Below are positions 1 through 7,401 of a DNA stretch of 64,000 bases, one piece after another; the first letter of the stretch is position 1; the number at the start of each line of letters is the position of its first letter. The notes beneath the pieces were generated by a model. The model was not told the origin of the DNA and ran no database searches. It was given only the letters and a program-made list of their open reading frames with translations. The stretch is from Mucilaginibacter corticis. GTDB lineage: Bacteria; Bacteroidota; Bacteroidia; Sphingobacteriales; Sphingobacteriaceae. The stretch covers positions 806,001 through 870,000 of the forward strand of contig NZ_VLPK01000001.1 of assembly GCF_007558865.1 (NCBI RefSeq), read 5' to 3'. A program made the position numbers and the translations under genes.

Positions 1-64
1 TCATTGCTGTAAATACAGCCGGATCCAGTGGCGTAGTAGCCGCGTTGTCTAAATAGATACTCAT
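1..64 (-). CDS. Cysteine desulfurase, N-terminal fragment (gene runs off the window)
   Basis: Only the first 21 codons are inside the window. They read M-S-I-Y-L-D-N-A-A-T-T-P-L-D-P, the hallmark N-terminus of NifS/IscS-type cysteine desulfurases, which are PLP enzymes that take sulfur from cysteine for Fe-S clusters, thio-tRNAs and cofactors. The PLP lysine and catalytic cysteine lie outside the window, so the subtype cannot be told. The ATG is at 64-62. The leader carries a SAM-I riboswitch at 228-123 and a TAnnTTTG box at 254-247, so this gene appears to be controlled by S-adenosylmethionine level. Recognition rests on a short stretch, but the motif is very specific. Confidence 0.8.
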   Translation of the reverse strand, partial: MSIYLDNAATTPLDPAVFTAM

Positions 65-122
65 GCTTTTTTATTTTACTGTTTCTGCCAGAAAGCACCA
101 TGCGGCGGCTCTTCTTATTTAG

Positions 123-228
123 CTTATCTTTCTCTTTTACAGAGCAGGATTTGGCACCTTTTAATGTAGTTAACAGTACAGGTTGCCAAGACGTCAAAGG
201 GCCTTTCCCTCGGTCTTTCTGGATAAAT
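123..228 (-). promoter_or_regulatory. SAM-I (S-box) riboswitch
   Basis: Read on the minus strand, the segment carries the conserved S-box blocks in order: AGAAAGACCGAGGGA, GGCCC, TTTGA, CTTGGCAACC, then AGGTGCCAAATCCTGC. The P1 helix closes between TTTATC (227-222) and GATAAG (128-123). The element sits between a TAnnTTTG promoter box and the cysteine desulfurase start, about 58 nt before the ATG. In known S-box RNAs, SAM binding lowers expression of the downstream gene. No clear intrinsic terminator follows P1, so control may be by translation start or another switch; this last point is inference. Confidence 0.93.
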
Positions 229-246
229 TTTGTTAAAGAACTGGGG

Positions 247-254
247 CAAATATA
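247..254 (-). promoter_or_regulatory. Promoter -7 box for the riboswitch transcript
   Basis: On the minus strand this reads TATATTTG, an exact match to the Bacteroidota -7 consensus TAnnTTTG. It lies about 19 nt before the first riboswitch helix, which is the expected place for a transcript that starts with the S-box aptamer. No convincing -33 TTTG was found. Confidence 0.55.
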
Positions 255-490
255 CAATTAATCTATAATTCCCATAGAATTTATAGATTTTTTTTGAAAA
301 GAGAAAATTATGCTTTACGTTTGTGGTGTTATCATTAACAAGATGTCGAAAAATAGTATTTCTAAGCAGCCCCCGTTAGCCACTTCAACTATGAAAGTGC
401 CGGCTTATTGTTGTTGTCGATAAGGCTCATCACCGCCCCTGTCCTGTCACAAAGCACGTTTTGTGCAAAACCACATTAAGTTCTGTTTAT
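255..490. other. Intergenic region, no recognised gene
   Basis: This is the rest of the gap between two divergent genes. It is AT-rich near 260-320 and then of mixed composition. I see no further RNA structure, repeat or exact TAnnTTTG box for the plus-strand gene that starts at 491. Confidence 0.4.
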
Positions 491-1435
491 ATGAAATATA
501 AAAAATCAAGCTATTTACTGTTTCTGCTGATGCTTTTAAGCACGGCGAATATTTTCGCACAACCCGGTCAACGCATCCTGGCAGTAATAGCACATCCTGA
601 TGACGAAAGTATATTCTCAGTCACTTTATACAAACTGGCTAAAGAGCAGCATGCCACGCTTGACCTATTTGTGATCACCAACGGCGAGGCCGGTTATAAA
701 TATTCGACCTTGGCAGAACAGTATTATGGTTGCAAACTGACTACCGCCGCTGATGCAAAAAAACGCCTGCCCACAATCCGCAAAAAAGAATTACATGAAG
801 GAGGAAAAGTAATTGGGATATCCAATTATTATTTTGCAGATCAGTCTGACAGCCACTACACGCTTAATGAACGTGAGCCTTTAGATACAAGCTGGCAGGT
901 AATAAAAGTTAGAAAACAATTGCATGAGTTGCTACTACACAATCATTATAATGAAGTATTCTGCATTTTACCTGAAGCTGAAACCCATGGCGGACACAAA
1001 GCCGCTACACTTTTAGCATTAGACGAAGTTGCTGCACTCCCTGCGGATAACAGGCCGCTGATCTTCGGCGCGGCCCTGCACGATAAGGGTGATACTGCCA
1101 GAAAATTCAGTGCATTAAAAGGATATTCGTTAACTAAAACTACGAGTTCACTCCCATCATTCGTGGTAGACCGCACAGTAAGTTTCAGTTATCTGAACCG
1201 CATAAATTATAAGATCATTGCTAATTGGGAACTGGCAGCACATAAAAGCCAGGGAGCCACACAAATGACAATGAATGACGGTGACCTGGAAGAGTTTTGG
1301 TCCTTTAACATCAATACCGTTAACAAAAAAGATGAAGCGGACAGTTTATTCGCAAAGCTCAATCAATCGCCTTATAAAACTGATGAGCCAAAGTTGGTTA
1401 ACCCGGCACTGGCTTTACAATTACAGCAAAAATGA
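491..1435 (+). CDS. Secreted PIG-L family deacetylase (LmbE-like)
   Basis: A 314-residue protein with a Sec signal (MKYKKSSYLLFLLMLLS, then ANIFAQ) and the PIG-L/LmbE metal-binding motif AHPDDE at residues 34-39. A second HGGH block at about residues 166-169 supplies the remaining zinc histidine. The family removes N-acetyl groups from GlcNAc-type sugars or related conjugates; members with signal peptides act in the periplasm or outside. The substrate cannot be told here. The ATG at 491 was chosen because it begins a good signal peptide; an in-frame TTG at 461 adds ten residues that spoil it. A hairpin terminator follows the gene. Confidence 0.85.
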   Translation: MKYKKSSYLLFLLMLLSTANIFAQPGQRILAVIAHPDDESIFSVTLYKLAKEQHATLDLFVITNGEAGYKYSTLAEQYYGCKLTTAADAKKRLPTIRKKELHEGGKVIGISNYYFADQSDSHYTLNEREPLDTSWQVIKVRKQLHELLLHNHYNEVFCILPEAETHGGHKAATLLALDEVAALPADNRPLIFGAALHDKGDTARKFSALKGYSLTKTTSSLPSFVVDRTVSFSYLNRINYKIIANWELAAHKSQGATQMTMNDGDLEEFWSFNINTVNKKDEADSLFAKLNQSPYKTDEPKLVNPALALQLQQK

Positions 1436-1511
1436 TTTTAACATATAAAGAAACACCGCGTTACATTTAACAACTATTAATTCGCTCTCTTCTATTGGTT
1501 TATATTGGTTA

Positions 1512-1545
1512 GTAAATGCCCCTGCCCATCAGGGGCTTTACTTTT
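1512..1545 (+). terminator. Intrinsic terminator after the PIG-L gene
   Basis: GCCCCTG (1518-1524) pairs with CAGGGGC (1530-1536) around a 5-nt loop, extended by GTAAA/TTTAC outside a one-base bulge and followed by a short U tract. Confidence 0.7.
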
Positions 1546-1593
1546 ATATCAAAGAAATATAAGCCCAAAGAAATAAGAATAATTTACAAACAA

Positions 1594-1617
1594 AAGCCCA
1601 TCACAAAGGACGGGCTT
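1594..1617 (-). terminator. Terminator for the aldo/keto reductase gene
   Basis: On the minus strand AAGCCC (1617-1612) pairs with GGGCTT (1599-1594), with TT following the stem. It lies 27 nt past the reductase stop codon. The stem is only six base pairs, so efficiency may be modest. Confidence 0.55.
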
Positions 1618-1643
1618 GAATCATTTACCTATATCAAAATGCT

Positions 1644-2687
1644 TTAGCTTAGTTTACCGTAAAAATCAGGCAGGGGATTAAGTTTGGTATTTTGCCGCTG
1701 GTGCCAGTACGGGTAAATTGGGTCGCGATTGCTGGCCGCATCCAGTTTTTTTACCTGGTCAAGAGTCAGGTTCCAGCCTACCGCAGCTAAGTTCTGTTTC
1801 AATTGTTCTTCATTACGCGCGCCAATGATCAGGTTAATCACGGTTGGTCTTTGCAGCAACCAGTTAAGGGCCACCTGCGCAACGCTTTTCCCGGTTTCTT
1901 CGGCTACTTCATCCAATGCATCCACAATGTTGTATAAATGCTCAAAGTCCGTAGCAGGGCCATGGGAACCACCCTGGCTAATCCGGTTGTCTTGCGGCAA
2001 CTCCACGCCCCGGCGGAACTTTCCGCTAAGCCTGCCTGAAGATAAAGGACTCCAAACGATTGTGCTTACCTTTTGATCTACACCAACCGGCATCAGTTCC
2101 CATTCAAACTCCCGGTCAAGCAATGAGTAATATGCCTGGTGGGCAACATATCGCGCCCAGCCATAACGTTCTGAAGCGGACAAGGATTTCATTAAATGCC
2201 ATCCGGAGAAGTTGGAGCAAGCGATGTAACGGATCTTGCCTGCGGTTATGAGGTCGTCCAAAGCATGCAATGTTTCTTCTACCGGTGTATTGCCGTCAAA
2301 TCCGTGCATGTGGTAAATATCAATATGGTCGACACCCAGGCGTTGCAGGCTGTTCTCGCATTCTTTAACCAGATTATACCGTGATGAGCCTACGTCGTTC
2401 GGGTTATCGCTCATGGGGAAGGTTGCTTTGGTAGAGATCAGTACCTTATTTTGTATGCCTTTTATTGCCTGGCCCAATATTTCTTCGCTGATGCCCCGCG
2501 AATAAACATTGGCCGTGTCAAATAAAGTAACACCGACATCCAGGCAAAGATTAACCAGGCGTTTAGCCTCTGTCACATCCGTATTGCCCCAGGCTTTAAA
2601 AAATTCATTACCGCCGCCAAAAGTGGCTGTGCCAAAGCTCAATACCGGTACGTAAAAGCCGGATGCGCCCATTTGTCTGTACTCCAT
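1644..2687 (-). CDS. Aldo/keto reductase
   Basis: A 347-residue NAD(P)H-dependent oxidoreductase of the aldo/keto reductase superfamily, a single TIM barrel. The catalytic tetrad is visible: Asp57 and Tyr62 in FDTANVYS, Lys87 in ISTKATF and His128 in IYHMHGFD. The C-terminal part contains the cofactor-binding block around IIGARNEEQLKQNL. The sequence style is that of bacterial YajO/voltage-channel-beta-like reductases that reduce carbonyls of sugars or small aldehydes; the substrate is unknown. It is cytoplasmic, with no signal peptide, and is transcribed alone. The ATG at 2687 opens directly on the first beta strand. Confidence 0.9.
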   Translation of the reverse strand: MEYRQMGASGFYVPVLSFGTATFGGGNEFFKAWGNTDVTEAKRLVNLCLDVGVTLFDTANVYSRGISEEILGQAIKGIQNKVLISTKATFPMSDNPNDVGSSRYNLVKECENSLQRLGVDHIDIYHMHGFDGNTPVEETLHALDDLITAGKIRYIACSNFSGWHLMKSLSASERYGWARYVAHQAYYSLLDREFEWELMPVGVDQKVSTIVWSPLSSGRLSGKFRRGVELPQDNRISQGGSHGPATDFEHLYNIVDALDEVAEETGKSVAQVALNWLLQRPTVINLIIGARNEEQLKQNLAAVGWNLTLDQVKKLDAASNRDPIYPYWHQRQNTKLNPLPDFYGKLS

Positions 2688-2857
2688 AATTTTGATAGTT
2701 GATGATAATCAAAGATATTGATCAGGTTACAAGGGCGTTTCACCCGGATGTCATTTGTTGAAGGCTGCCAAACCTTATTTACTAAAAAAGCCTCCAGATT
2801 TTCATCTAAAGGCTTTTCAATAATCTTTCCTATGCCACTCAAATGGATAGGTGTAAG

Positions 2858-2929
2858 TGGTCCCGACGAGAATCGAACTCATATCTAGAGTTTAGGAAAC
2901 TCCTATTCTATCCGTTGAACTACGGGACC
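2858..2929 (-). tRNA. tRNA-Arg (anticodon CCT)
   Basis: The minus strand folds as a full cloverleaf: acceptor GGTCCCG/CGGGACC, D-arm with TAGTTCAACGG, anticodon loop TTCCTAA with CCT at 2896-2894, and T-arm with GTTCGATTC. The discriminator base is A and CCA is not encoded. It decodes AGG. Confidence 0.95.
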
Positions 2930-2941
2930 ATTCTGATTTCG

Positions 2942-2959
2942 TCCCGATAGTTATCGGGA
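2942..2959. repeat. Short palindrome TCCCGATA/TATCGGGA
   Basis: A perfect 8-bp inverted repeat with a 2-nt spacer, 12 nt upstream of the tRNA-Arg 5' end. It may be a small recurring intergenic palindrome or part of the tRNA promoter region; there is no U tract for a terminator. Confidence 0.45.
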
Positions 2960-2973
2960 TCGATTTTTCAATT

Positions 2974-3047
2974 ATGTGCAAATGTGCAAATTATCGGCGA
3001 GTTGTCAAAACCATTTGCACATCTCCATATTTGCATATCTGCACATC
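2974..3047. repeat. ATGTGCA/ATATGCA degenerate repeat cluster (copy 1)
   Basis: The stretch alternates ATGTGCAAATGTGCAAA with, on the other strand, ATGTGCAGATATGCAAA. The 15-mer at 3032-3046 (reverse strand ATGTGCAGATATGCA) recurs exactly at 34949-34963, and a related unit lies at 61199-61218. It sits between tRNA-Arg and the metG stop codon. Confidence 0.6.
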
Positions 3048-3051
3048 AACA

Positions 3052-5121
3052 TTATCGCACTACCGATCCGTTGTGCAGATCGTCAATTGGCGCTACAAAG
3101 CTTAACTTGCCTTCGCTGTTCTCGGCCATTAGTATCATGCCTTGCGACAGGATACCTTTTATTTCGCGCGGTTCCAGGTTAACCAGTATGCTTACCTTTT
3201 GGCCTATAATGGCCTCGGGCTCATAAAACTCTGCAATGCCCGATACTACGGTACGTTGATCAATACCGGTATCAATGGTAAGTTTTAACAGTTTTTTTGT
3301 TTTGGCAACTTTTTCGGCAGTTAAAATGGTGCCGGTACGAATATCCATCGCGGCAAAGCTTTCGTAGTTGATATTATCCTTTGCCGGGGTAATTGTTATT
3401 TCTTCCACTACCGCGTTGTCTTGCTTTTTGTTATTCAGCTTTTCTATTTGCTGCGTAATTACATTATCTTCTACCTTTTCAAACAGCAATGCCGGTTCAT
3501 TAAGCTGGTGGCCGTTTTCTAAGGTTATTTCAGCCGCAAAGTCAAGCTCTGCAGGTAAGTTTACCATACCGAAGATCTTTTTGGCAGTGCCCGGTAAAAA
3601 CGGCTGCAGGCAGGTTGCCAAATGCGCAATTATGAACAGGCAGTTATGTAAGGCGTCTTTAGCTTCTTCCGGGTCAGTTTTAATAGATTTCCAAGGCTCT
3701 TTTTCAGTCAGATATTTATTGCCCAAGCGTGCAATATCCATCACGCTCTGCAGGCCCTGCCTGAAACGGTAGTTTTCCAGGCTGCTTTCAATGCTATCGT
3801 AAAATATGCCTAACTCATCGTTCAGGTAACCGTCTGTCAATCGGATCTTACCGCTTTCACTCTCCACCTTGCCGGCATAAAACTTATGCATCAGTATCAT
3901 TACGCGGTTAACAAAATTACCCAGTATGGCTACCAGCTCATTATTTACTCGGGCCTGGTAATCTTTCCATGTAAATTCGCTATCGCTGGTTTCGGGCAAT
4001 ATCGAGGTTAGTACATAACGCAACTCATCCTGCTTACCCGGAAACTCTTCAAGGTACTCATGTAGCCAAACAGCATGATTACGTGACGTTGATAGTTTAT
4101 CACCTTCTAAATTCAAGAACTCGTTTGCAGGGACGTTTTGCGGTAAAACATACTCGCCATGCGCATGTAGAATAGAAGGGAAAGTAATACAGTGGAAAAC
4201 AATATTATCCTTACCAATAAAATGGATCAGGCAGGTATCGTCAGCCTCGTTCTCTTGTTTCTTCCAGTATAGTTTCCAGTCCTTACCGTTATCAAGCGCC
4301 CACTGTTTGGTGGCCGATATATAACCTATCGGTGCATCCATCCATACGTAAAGCTTTTTACCTTTTGCTTCTTCTAACGGCACATCGATGCCCCAATCCA
4401 GGTCGCGGGTCATTGAGCGTGGTTGCAGGCCTGATTTTAGCCATGATTTGCACTGGCCAAAAACATTTACCTTCCAACTGCCTTCTTTTTCATCTATCCA
4501 TTGTTCAAGCCATGGCTGATATTTATCCAAAGGCAAATACCAGTGCTTGGTTGGCCTTAAAACCGGCGATTTGCCGCTTAAGGTAGATATCGGATTGATC
4601 AGGTCCGTTGGATTCAATGATGTACCACAACGCTCACACTGATCGCCATAGGCGCTCGGATTGCTGCAATTCGGGCATGTGCCTGTAATGTATCTATCGG
4701 CAAGGAACTGGTTAAAATCCTCGTCGTAATATTGTTCAGAGAAACGCTCTATAAACTCATCCTTCTCATACAGGTTCAGGAAAAACTCCTGCGACAGGTC
4801 ATGATGAATAGGTGATGACGTACGGTGATAAATATCAAATGCTATCCCAAACTCTTCAAAACTGCTCTTTATCTGGTTATGGTATTTATCAATGATGGCC
4901 TGCGGAGTGGTCCCCTCTTTTTTAGCTTTAATAGTGATAGCCGCGCCGTGCTCGTCAGAGCCGCAGATGTAAACTACATCTTGCTTTTTAAGGCGCAGGT
5001 ACCGCACAAAAATATCGGCAGGTAAATACGCCCCGGCTAAATGGCCTATGTGTAGCGGGCCGTTGGCATAAGGCAAAGCCGACGTAATGGTATATCTTTT
5101 AAATTTATTGAGTTGTGACAT
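3052..5121 (-). CDS. metG: Methionyl-tRNA synthetase
   Basis: A 689-residue class I aminoacyl-tRNA synthetase that charges tRNA-Met. The HIGH signature is at residues 24-27. A zinc knuckle CPNC...CERC lies at about residues 147-166. The KMSKS loop is the variant KLSTS at about residues 342-346. From about residue 585 there is a C-terminal EMAP-II-like tRNA-binding domain (MDIRTGTILTAEKV), usual in the long dimeric form of MetG. The start ATG at 5121 is only a few bases past a TATCTTTG promoter box, so the mRNA may have almost no leader. Confidence 0.97.
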   Translation of the reverse strand: MSQLNKFKRYTITSALPYANGPLHIGHLAGAYLPADIFVRYLRLKKQDVVYICGSDEHGAAITIKAKKEGTTPQAIIDKYHNQIKSSFEEFGIAFDIYHRTSSPIHHDLSQEFFLNLYEKDEFIERFSEQYYDEDFNQFLADRYITGTCPNCSNPSAYGDQCERCGTSLNPTDLINPISTLSGKSPVLRPTKHWYLPLDKYQPWLEQWIDEKEGSWKVNVFGQCKSWLKSGLQPRSMTRDLDWGIDVPLEEAKGKKLYVWMDAPIGYISATKQWALDNGKDWKLYWKKQENEADDTCLIHFIGKDNIVFHCITFPSILHAHGEYVLPQNVPANEFLNLEGDKLSTSRNHAVWLHEYLEEFPGKQDELRYVLTSILPETSDSEFTWKDYQARVNNELVAILGNFVNRVMILMHKFYAGKVESESGKIRLTDGYLNDELGIFYDSIESSLENYRFRQGLQSVMDIARLGNKYLTEKEPWKSIKTDPEEAKDALHNCLFIIAHLATCLQPFLPGTAKKIFGMVNLPAELDFAAEITLENGHQLNEPALLFEKVEDNVITQQIEKLNNKKQDNAVVEEITITPAKDNINYESFAAMDIRTGTILTAEKVAKTKKLLKLTIDTGIDQRTVVSGIAEFYEPEAIIGQKVSILVNLEPREIKGILSQGMILMAENSEGKLSFVAPIDDLHNGSVVR

Positions 5122-5132
5122 AATGGATTTGG

Positions 5133-5140
5133 CAAAGATA
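5133..5140 (-). promoter_or_regulatory. Promoter -7 box of metG
   Basis: The minus strand reads TATCTTTG, an exact TAnnTTTG match, ending 11 nt before the metG ATG. Transcription would begin close to the start codon. Confidence 0.5.
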
Positions 5141-5207
5141 AGCTATTTGCTTATAAAGTCGGGAAGCAGGTAAAGCGTAAAGTCAGAAAGTTTTTATAAT
5201 ATTGAAT

Positions 5208-6128
5208 ATGCATAAAGCTGATCACTCATCTGCCATACAACCGCCACATTTAAAACCTGGCGATAAGATAGCCATTACCTGCCCGGCCAAGAAATTACCT
5301 AAACCTATGACAGATGCCATAGCGCTACTTGAATCATGGGAGTTTGAAGTTGTTTTGGGCGAAACTGTTAACGCCGGCTATCACCAGTTTGCAGGCGACG
5401 ACGAATTGCGCGCCCGCGATATGCAACGCTTTATTGATGACGACAGAATAAAGGCCATTATTGCCGCCCGCGGTGGTTACGGTACTATCCGGATGATAGA
5501 TAAAGTCGATTTCAGCCGGTTAAAAACTAACCAGAAATGGCTCATCGGGTTTAGCGATATTACCTTGCTGCACGCGCACTTATACAACAACTATAATTTA
5601 CAAACCATTCACGGTCAAATGCCGGTCAATATTCCTGATGCTTCAGCCAGGTCATTGCAGACGCTTAAAGATGCCTTGTTTGGTAATGAAATAACTTATA
5701 CTATTAATCCAAACCACCTGAACCGCACCGGCAAAGGCGAGGGCGTATTAATAGGCGGTAACCTAAGCCTGTTAATTGCGTCATTATGTTCTGTATCCGA
5801 TTTTAATTATGACGGTAAGATCTTGTTTATTGAAGATGTAGGCGAATACCTATATGCTGTCGACCGTATGATCCGTACCCTCGACAGGGCAGGTAAACTA
5901 AAACACCTGGCCGGGCTAATTGTGGGTGGCTTTACCGATATAAAAGACAACGACATCCCATTTGGGCAAACCGTGTCTGAAATTATTATGGATGTGGTAA
6001 AAGATTATAACTACCCTGTTTGTTTTGATTTCCCGGCGGGGCATTTGCCAGATAATTGTAGTTTGATTTTAGGGCGAACACTTAATCTCTCGGTTTTAAA
6101 AGCTGTAACAGCTATTAATTACAAATAA
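5208..6128 (+). CDS. LD-carboxypeptidase (peptidase family S66)
   Basis: A 306-residue protein of the LdcA/MccF family, serine peptidases that cut the L,D bond of muropeptide tetrapeptides in peptidoglycan recycling. The Ser-Glu-His triad is visible: Ser116 in IGFSDITLL, Glu209 in FIEDVGEYL and His279 in FPAGHLPDN. There is no signal peptide, which fits the cytoplasmic recycling role. The ATG at 5208 is preferred over an in-frame TTG two codons earlier. It shares a two-way terminator with the convergent lipoprotein operon. MccF-type immunity activity cannot be excluded. Confidence 0.9.
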   Translation: MHKADHSSAIQPPHLKPGDKIAITCPAKKLPKPMTDAIALLESWEFEVVLGETVNAGYHQFAGDDELRARDMQRFIDDDRIKAIIAARGGYGTIRMIDKVDFSRLKTNQKWLIGFSDITLLHAHLYNNYNLQTIHGQMPVNIPDASARSLQTLKDALFGNEITYTINPNHLNRTGKGEGVLIGGNLSLLIASLCSVSDFNYDGKILFIEDVGEYLYAVDRMIRTLDRAGKLKHLAGLIVGGFTDIKDNDIPFGQTVSEIIMDVVKDYNYPVCFDFPAGHLPDNCSLILGRTLNLSVLKAVTAINYK

Positions 6129-6141
6129 TTAATAGCTAACA

Positions 6142-6178
6142 AAAAATGCCCAATGCAGTAATTGCACCGGGCATTTTT
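6142..6178. terminator. Two-way terminator between convergent operons
   Basis: AAAAATGCCC (6142-6151) pairs with GGGCATTTTT (6169-6178). The arms supply a U tract on either strand, so it can end both the LD-carboxypeptidase transcript and the SusC/SusD operon. Confidence 0.85.
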
Positions 6179-6196
6179 ATTATTTATCAACCGAGA

Positions 6197-6709
6197 TTAA
6201 TGATCATCCTGAGCAAATCCGGTTCGCCTGTAGCCTTTTGCTTTTACTGTATTATGCGTAACAACGCCTTTGTCAGTAGTGTCATAAGTCAATGTAAATG
6301 ATATTGCATCAGCCTTATCACCTGTACCTGAAGCAGTGGTTCCGTTTGGAACAACTTTACCATCAGTTAAAGTAAAAGTCGTTATACCGTCATCGTACAG
6401 GCAAGGTGTATTTGTAATGGAAAAAGTTAAAGCAGATGGATTACTAAGTACCCGCCCTTTTAAACCTAGCACTGATTCGTTATCATCAACCCATAATGAA
6501 TCATTGTTGGCTGCAGTGTTATATAAGTTAAATGAATAATAACCATCGCTGAAACCTGTTCCGTCATCAAGCTGAACCCAATATTCGCCGGCAAGTTTTT
6601 CAACTTTGGTGCCGCCATTTTTATAGTCCTTCTTACAGGCACCTAATGATATTACTAACAGAATTGATACAGCCGTTAGTAAAGAATATATGTTAAATTT
6701 TTTCATCAT
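6197..6709 (-). CDS. Lipid-binding-type putative hydrolase lipoprotein (Lipid_bd family)
   Basis: A lipoprotein of about 170 residues. The signal ends in the lipobox LGAC with the lipidated Cys at residue 25 (24 if the second Met is used). The mature part, with GEYWVQLDDG near the start and the closing GYRRTGFAQDD block, resembles the Bacteroidota lipid-binding putative hydrolase family (Pfam Lipid_bd), whose activity is unproven. Such proteins are usually found as the last gene of SusC/SusD operons, as here. Two adjacent ATGs at 6709 and 6706 are both possible. It begins 8 nt after the preceding stop codon. Confidence 0.7.
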   Translation of the reverse strand: MMKKFNIYSLLTAVSILLVISLGACKKDYKNGGTKVEKLAGEYWVQLDDGTGFSDGYYSFNLYNTAANNDSLWVDDNESVLGLKGRVLSNPSALTFSITNTPCLYDDGITTFTLTDGKVVPNGTTASGTGDKADAISFTLTYDTTDKGVVTHNTVKAKGYRRTGFAQDDH

Positions 6710-6717
6710 GTTAATTT

Positions 6718-7377
6718 TTATTGTTTTAACCAATTACGTAACCTGGCAGTAATACCCTGATCCGGCAAGTTTAGTGTATAATTTAACGCGCTACCTGAAG
6801 TTGATCCAAGAAGTACTCCTGTACCGTCCAATTCGCCATAAGCTGTACTTTGCGAAGGTATAATAATGTTTTTACCGTCTACAGAAATCAAATAAGCCGA
6901 TATGGTTAATGAACCTGAATATACATTTGAAGCATAATAGAATCCGGCAGCTACTTTGGTAATGGTCGCATTAGGACTTGCCCCGCCAGCTTTATAAGTA
7001 TAAGCACCTGATATATTTGAACCCGCTACTTCTGCAGAAGGCAGTACTGCTACATACCTGGTAGCCGTACCGGCAAAACCATCTACGTTTGTGGCAGAAT
7101 AGGTTATGGTATATAACCCTGCTTTAGTTGGGTCAACACTGCCGCTACTTGTAACTTTAAGCGGCGAAGTACCTTGCAATGCAGTTGCGCCGGGGTCTGT
7201 ATAACTTCCGCCTACTACTATTGATGTATCTGCTCCGCCCGTAATAGTAAAGTCTGGGTAATGCGTAATTTTAGATATACCTACATATCCATCTTTATAG
7301 TTAAAATTGTCTTTCTTGCACGAGAATAATAACACCCCTGCAAGCACCAATCCAACATATTTTATATATTTTTTCAT
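6718..7377 (-). CDS. DUF5011 Ig-like domain lipoprotein
   Basis: A 219-residue lipoprotein with lipobox FSC (Cys20). Residues of about 45-115 form the Ig-like DUF5011 fold seen in Bacteroidota surface proteins: VVGGSYTDPGATA, then GSVDPTKAGLYTITYSATN. The C-terminal half is beta-rich and I do not recognise it; it may be the unnamed domain that often accompanies DUF5011 in SusCD operons. It is probably a surface glycan-binding or accessory lipoprotein (inference from position). The ATG at 7377 is preferred to a TTG at 7389. It lies 24 nt after the SusD-like gene. Confidence 0.75.
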   Translation of the reverse strand: MKKYIKYVGLVLAGVLLFSCKKDNFNYKDGYVGISKITHYPDFTITGGADTSIVVGGSYTDPGATALQGTSPLKVTSSGSVDPTKAGLYTITYSATNVDGFAGTATRYVAVLPSAEVAGSNISGAYTYKAGGASPNATITKVAAGFYYASNVYSGSLTISAYLISVDGKNIIIPSQSTAYGELDGTGVLLGSTSGSALNYTLNLPDQGITARLRNWLKQ

Positions 7378-7401
7378 GATTTTTCTCAATTAAATTGTTA
7401 A

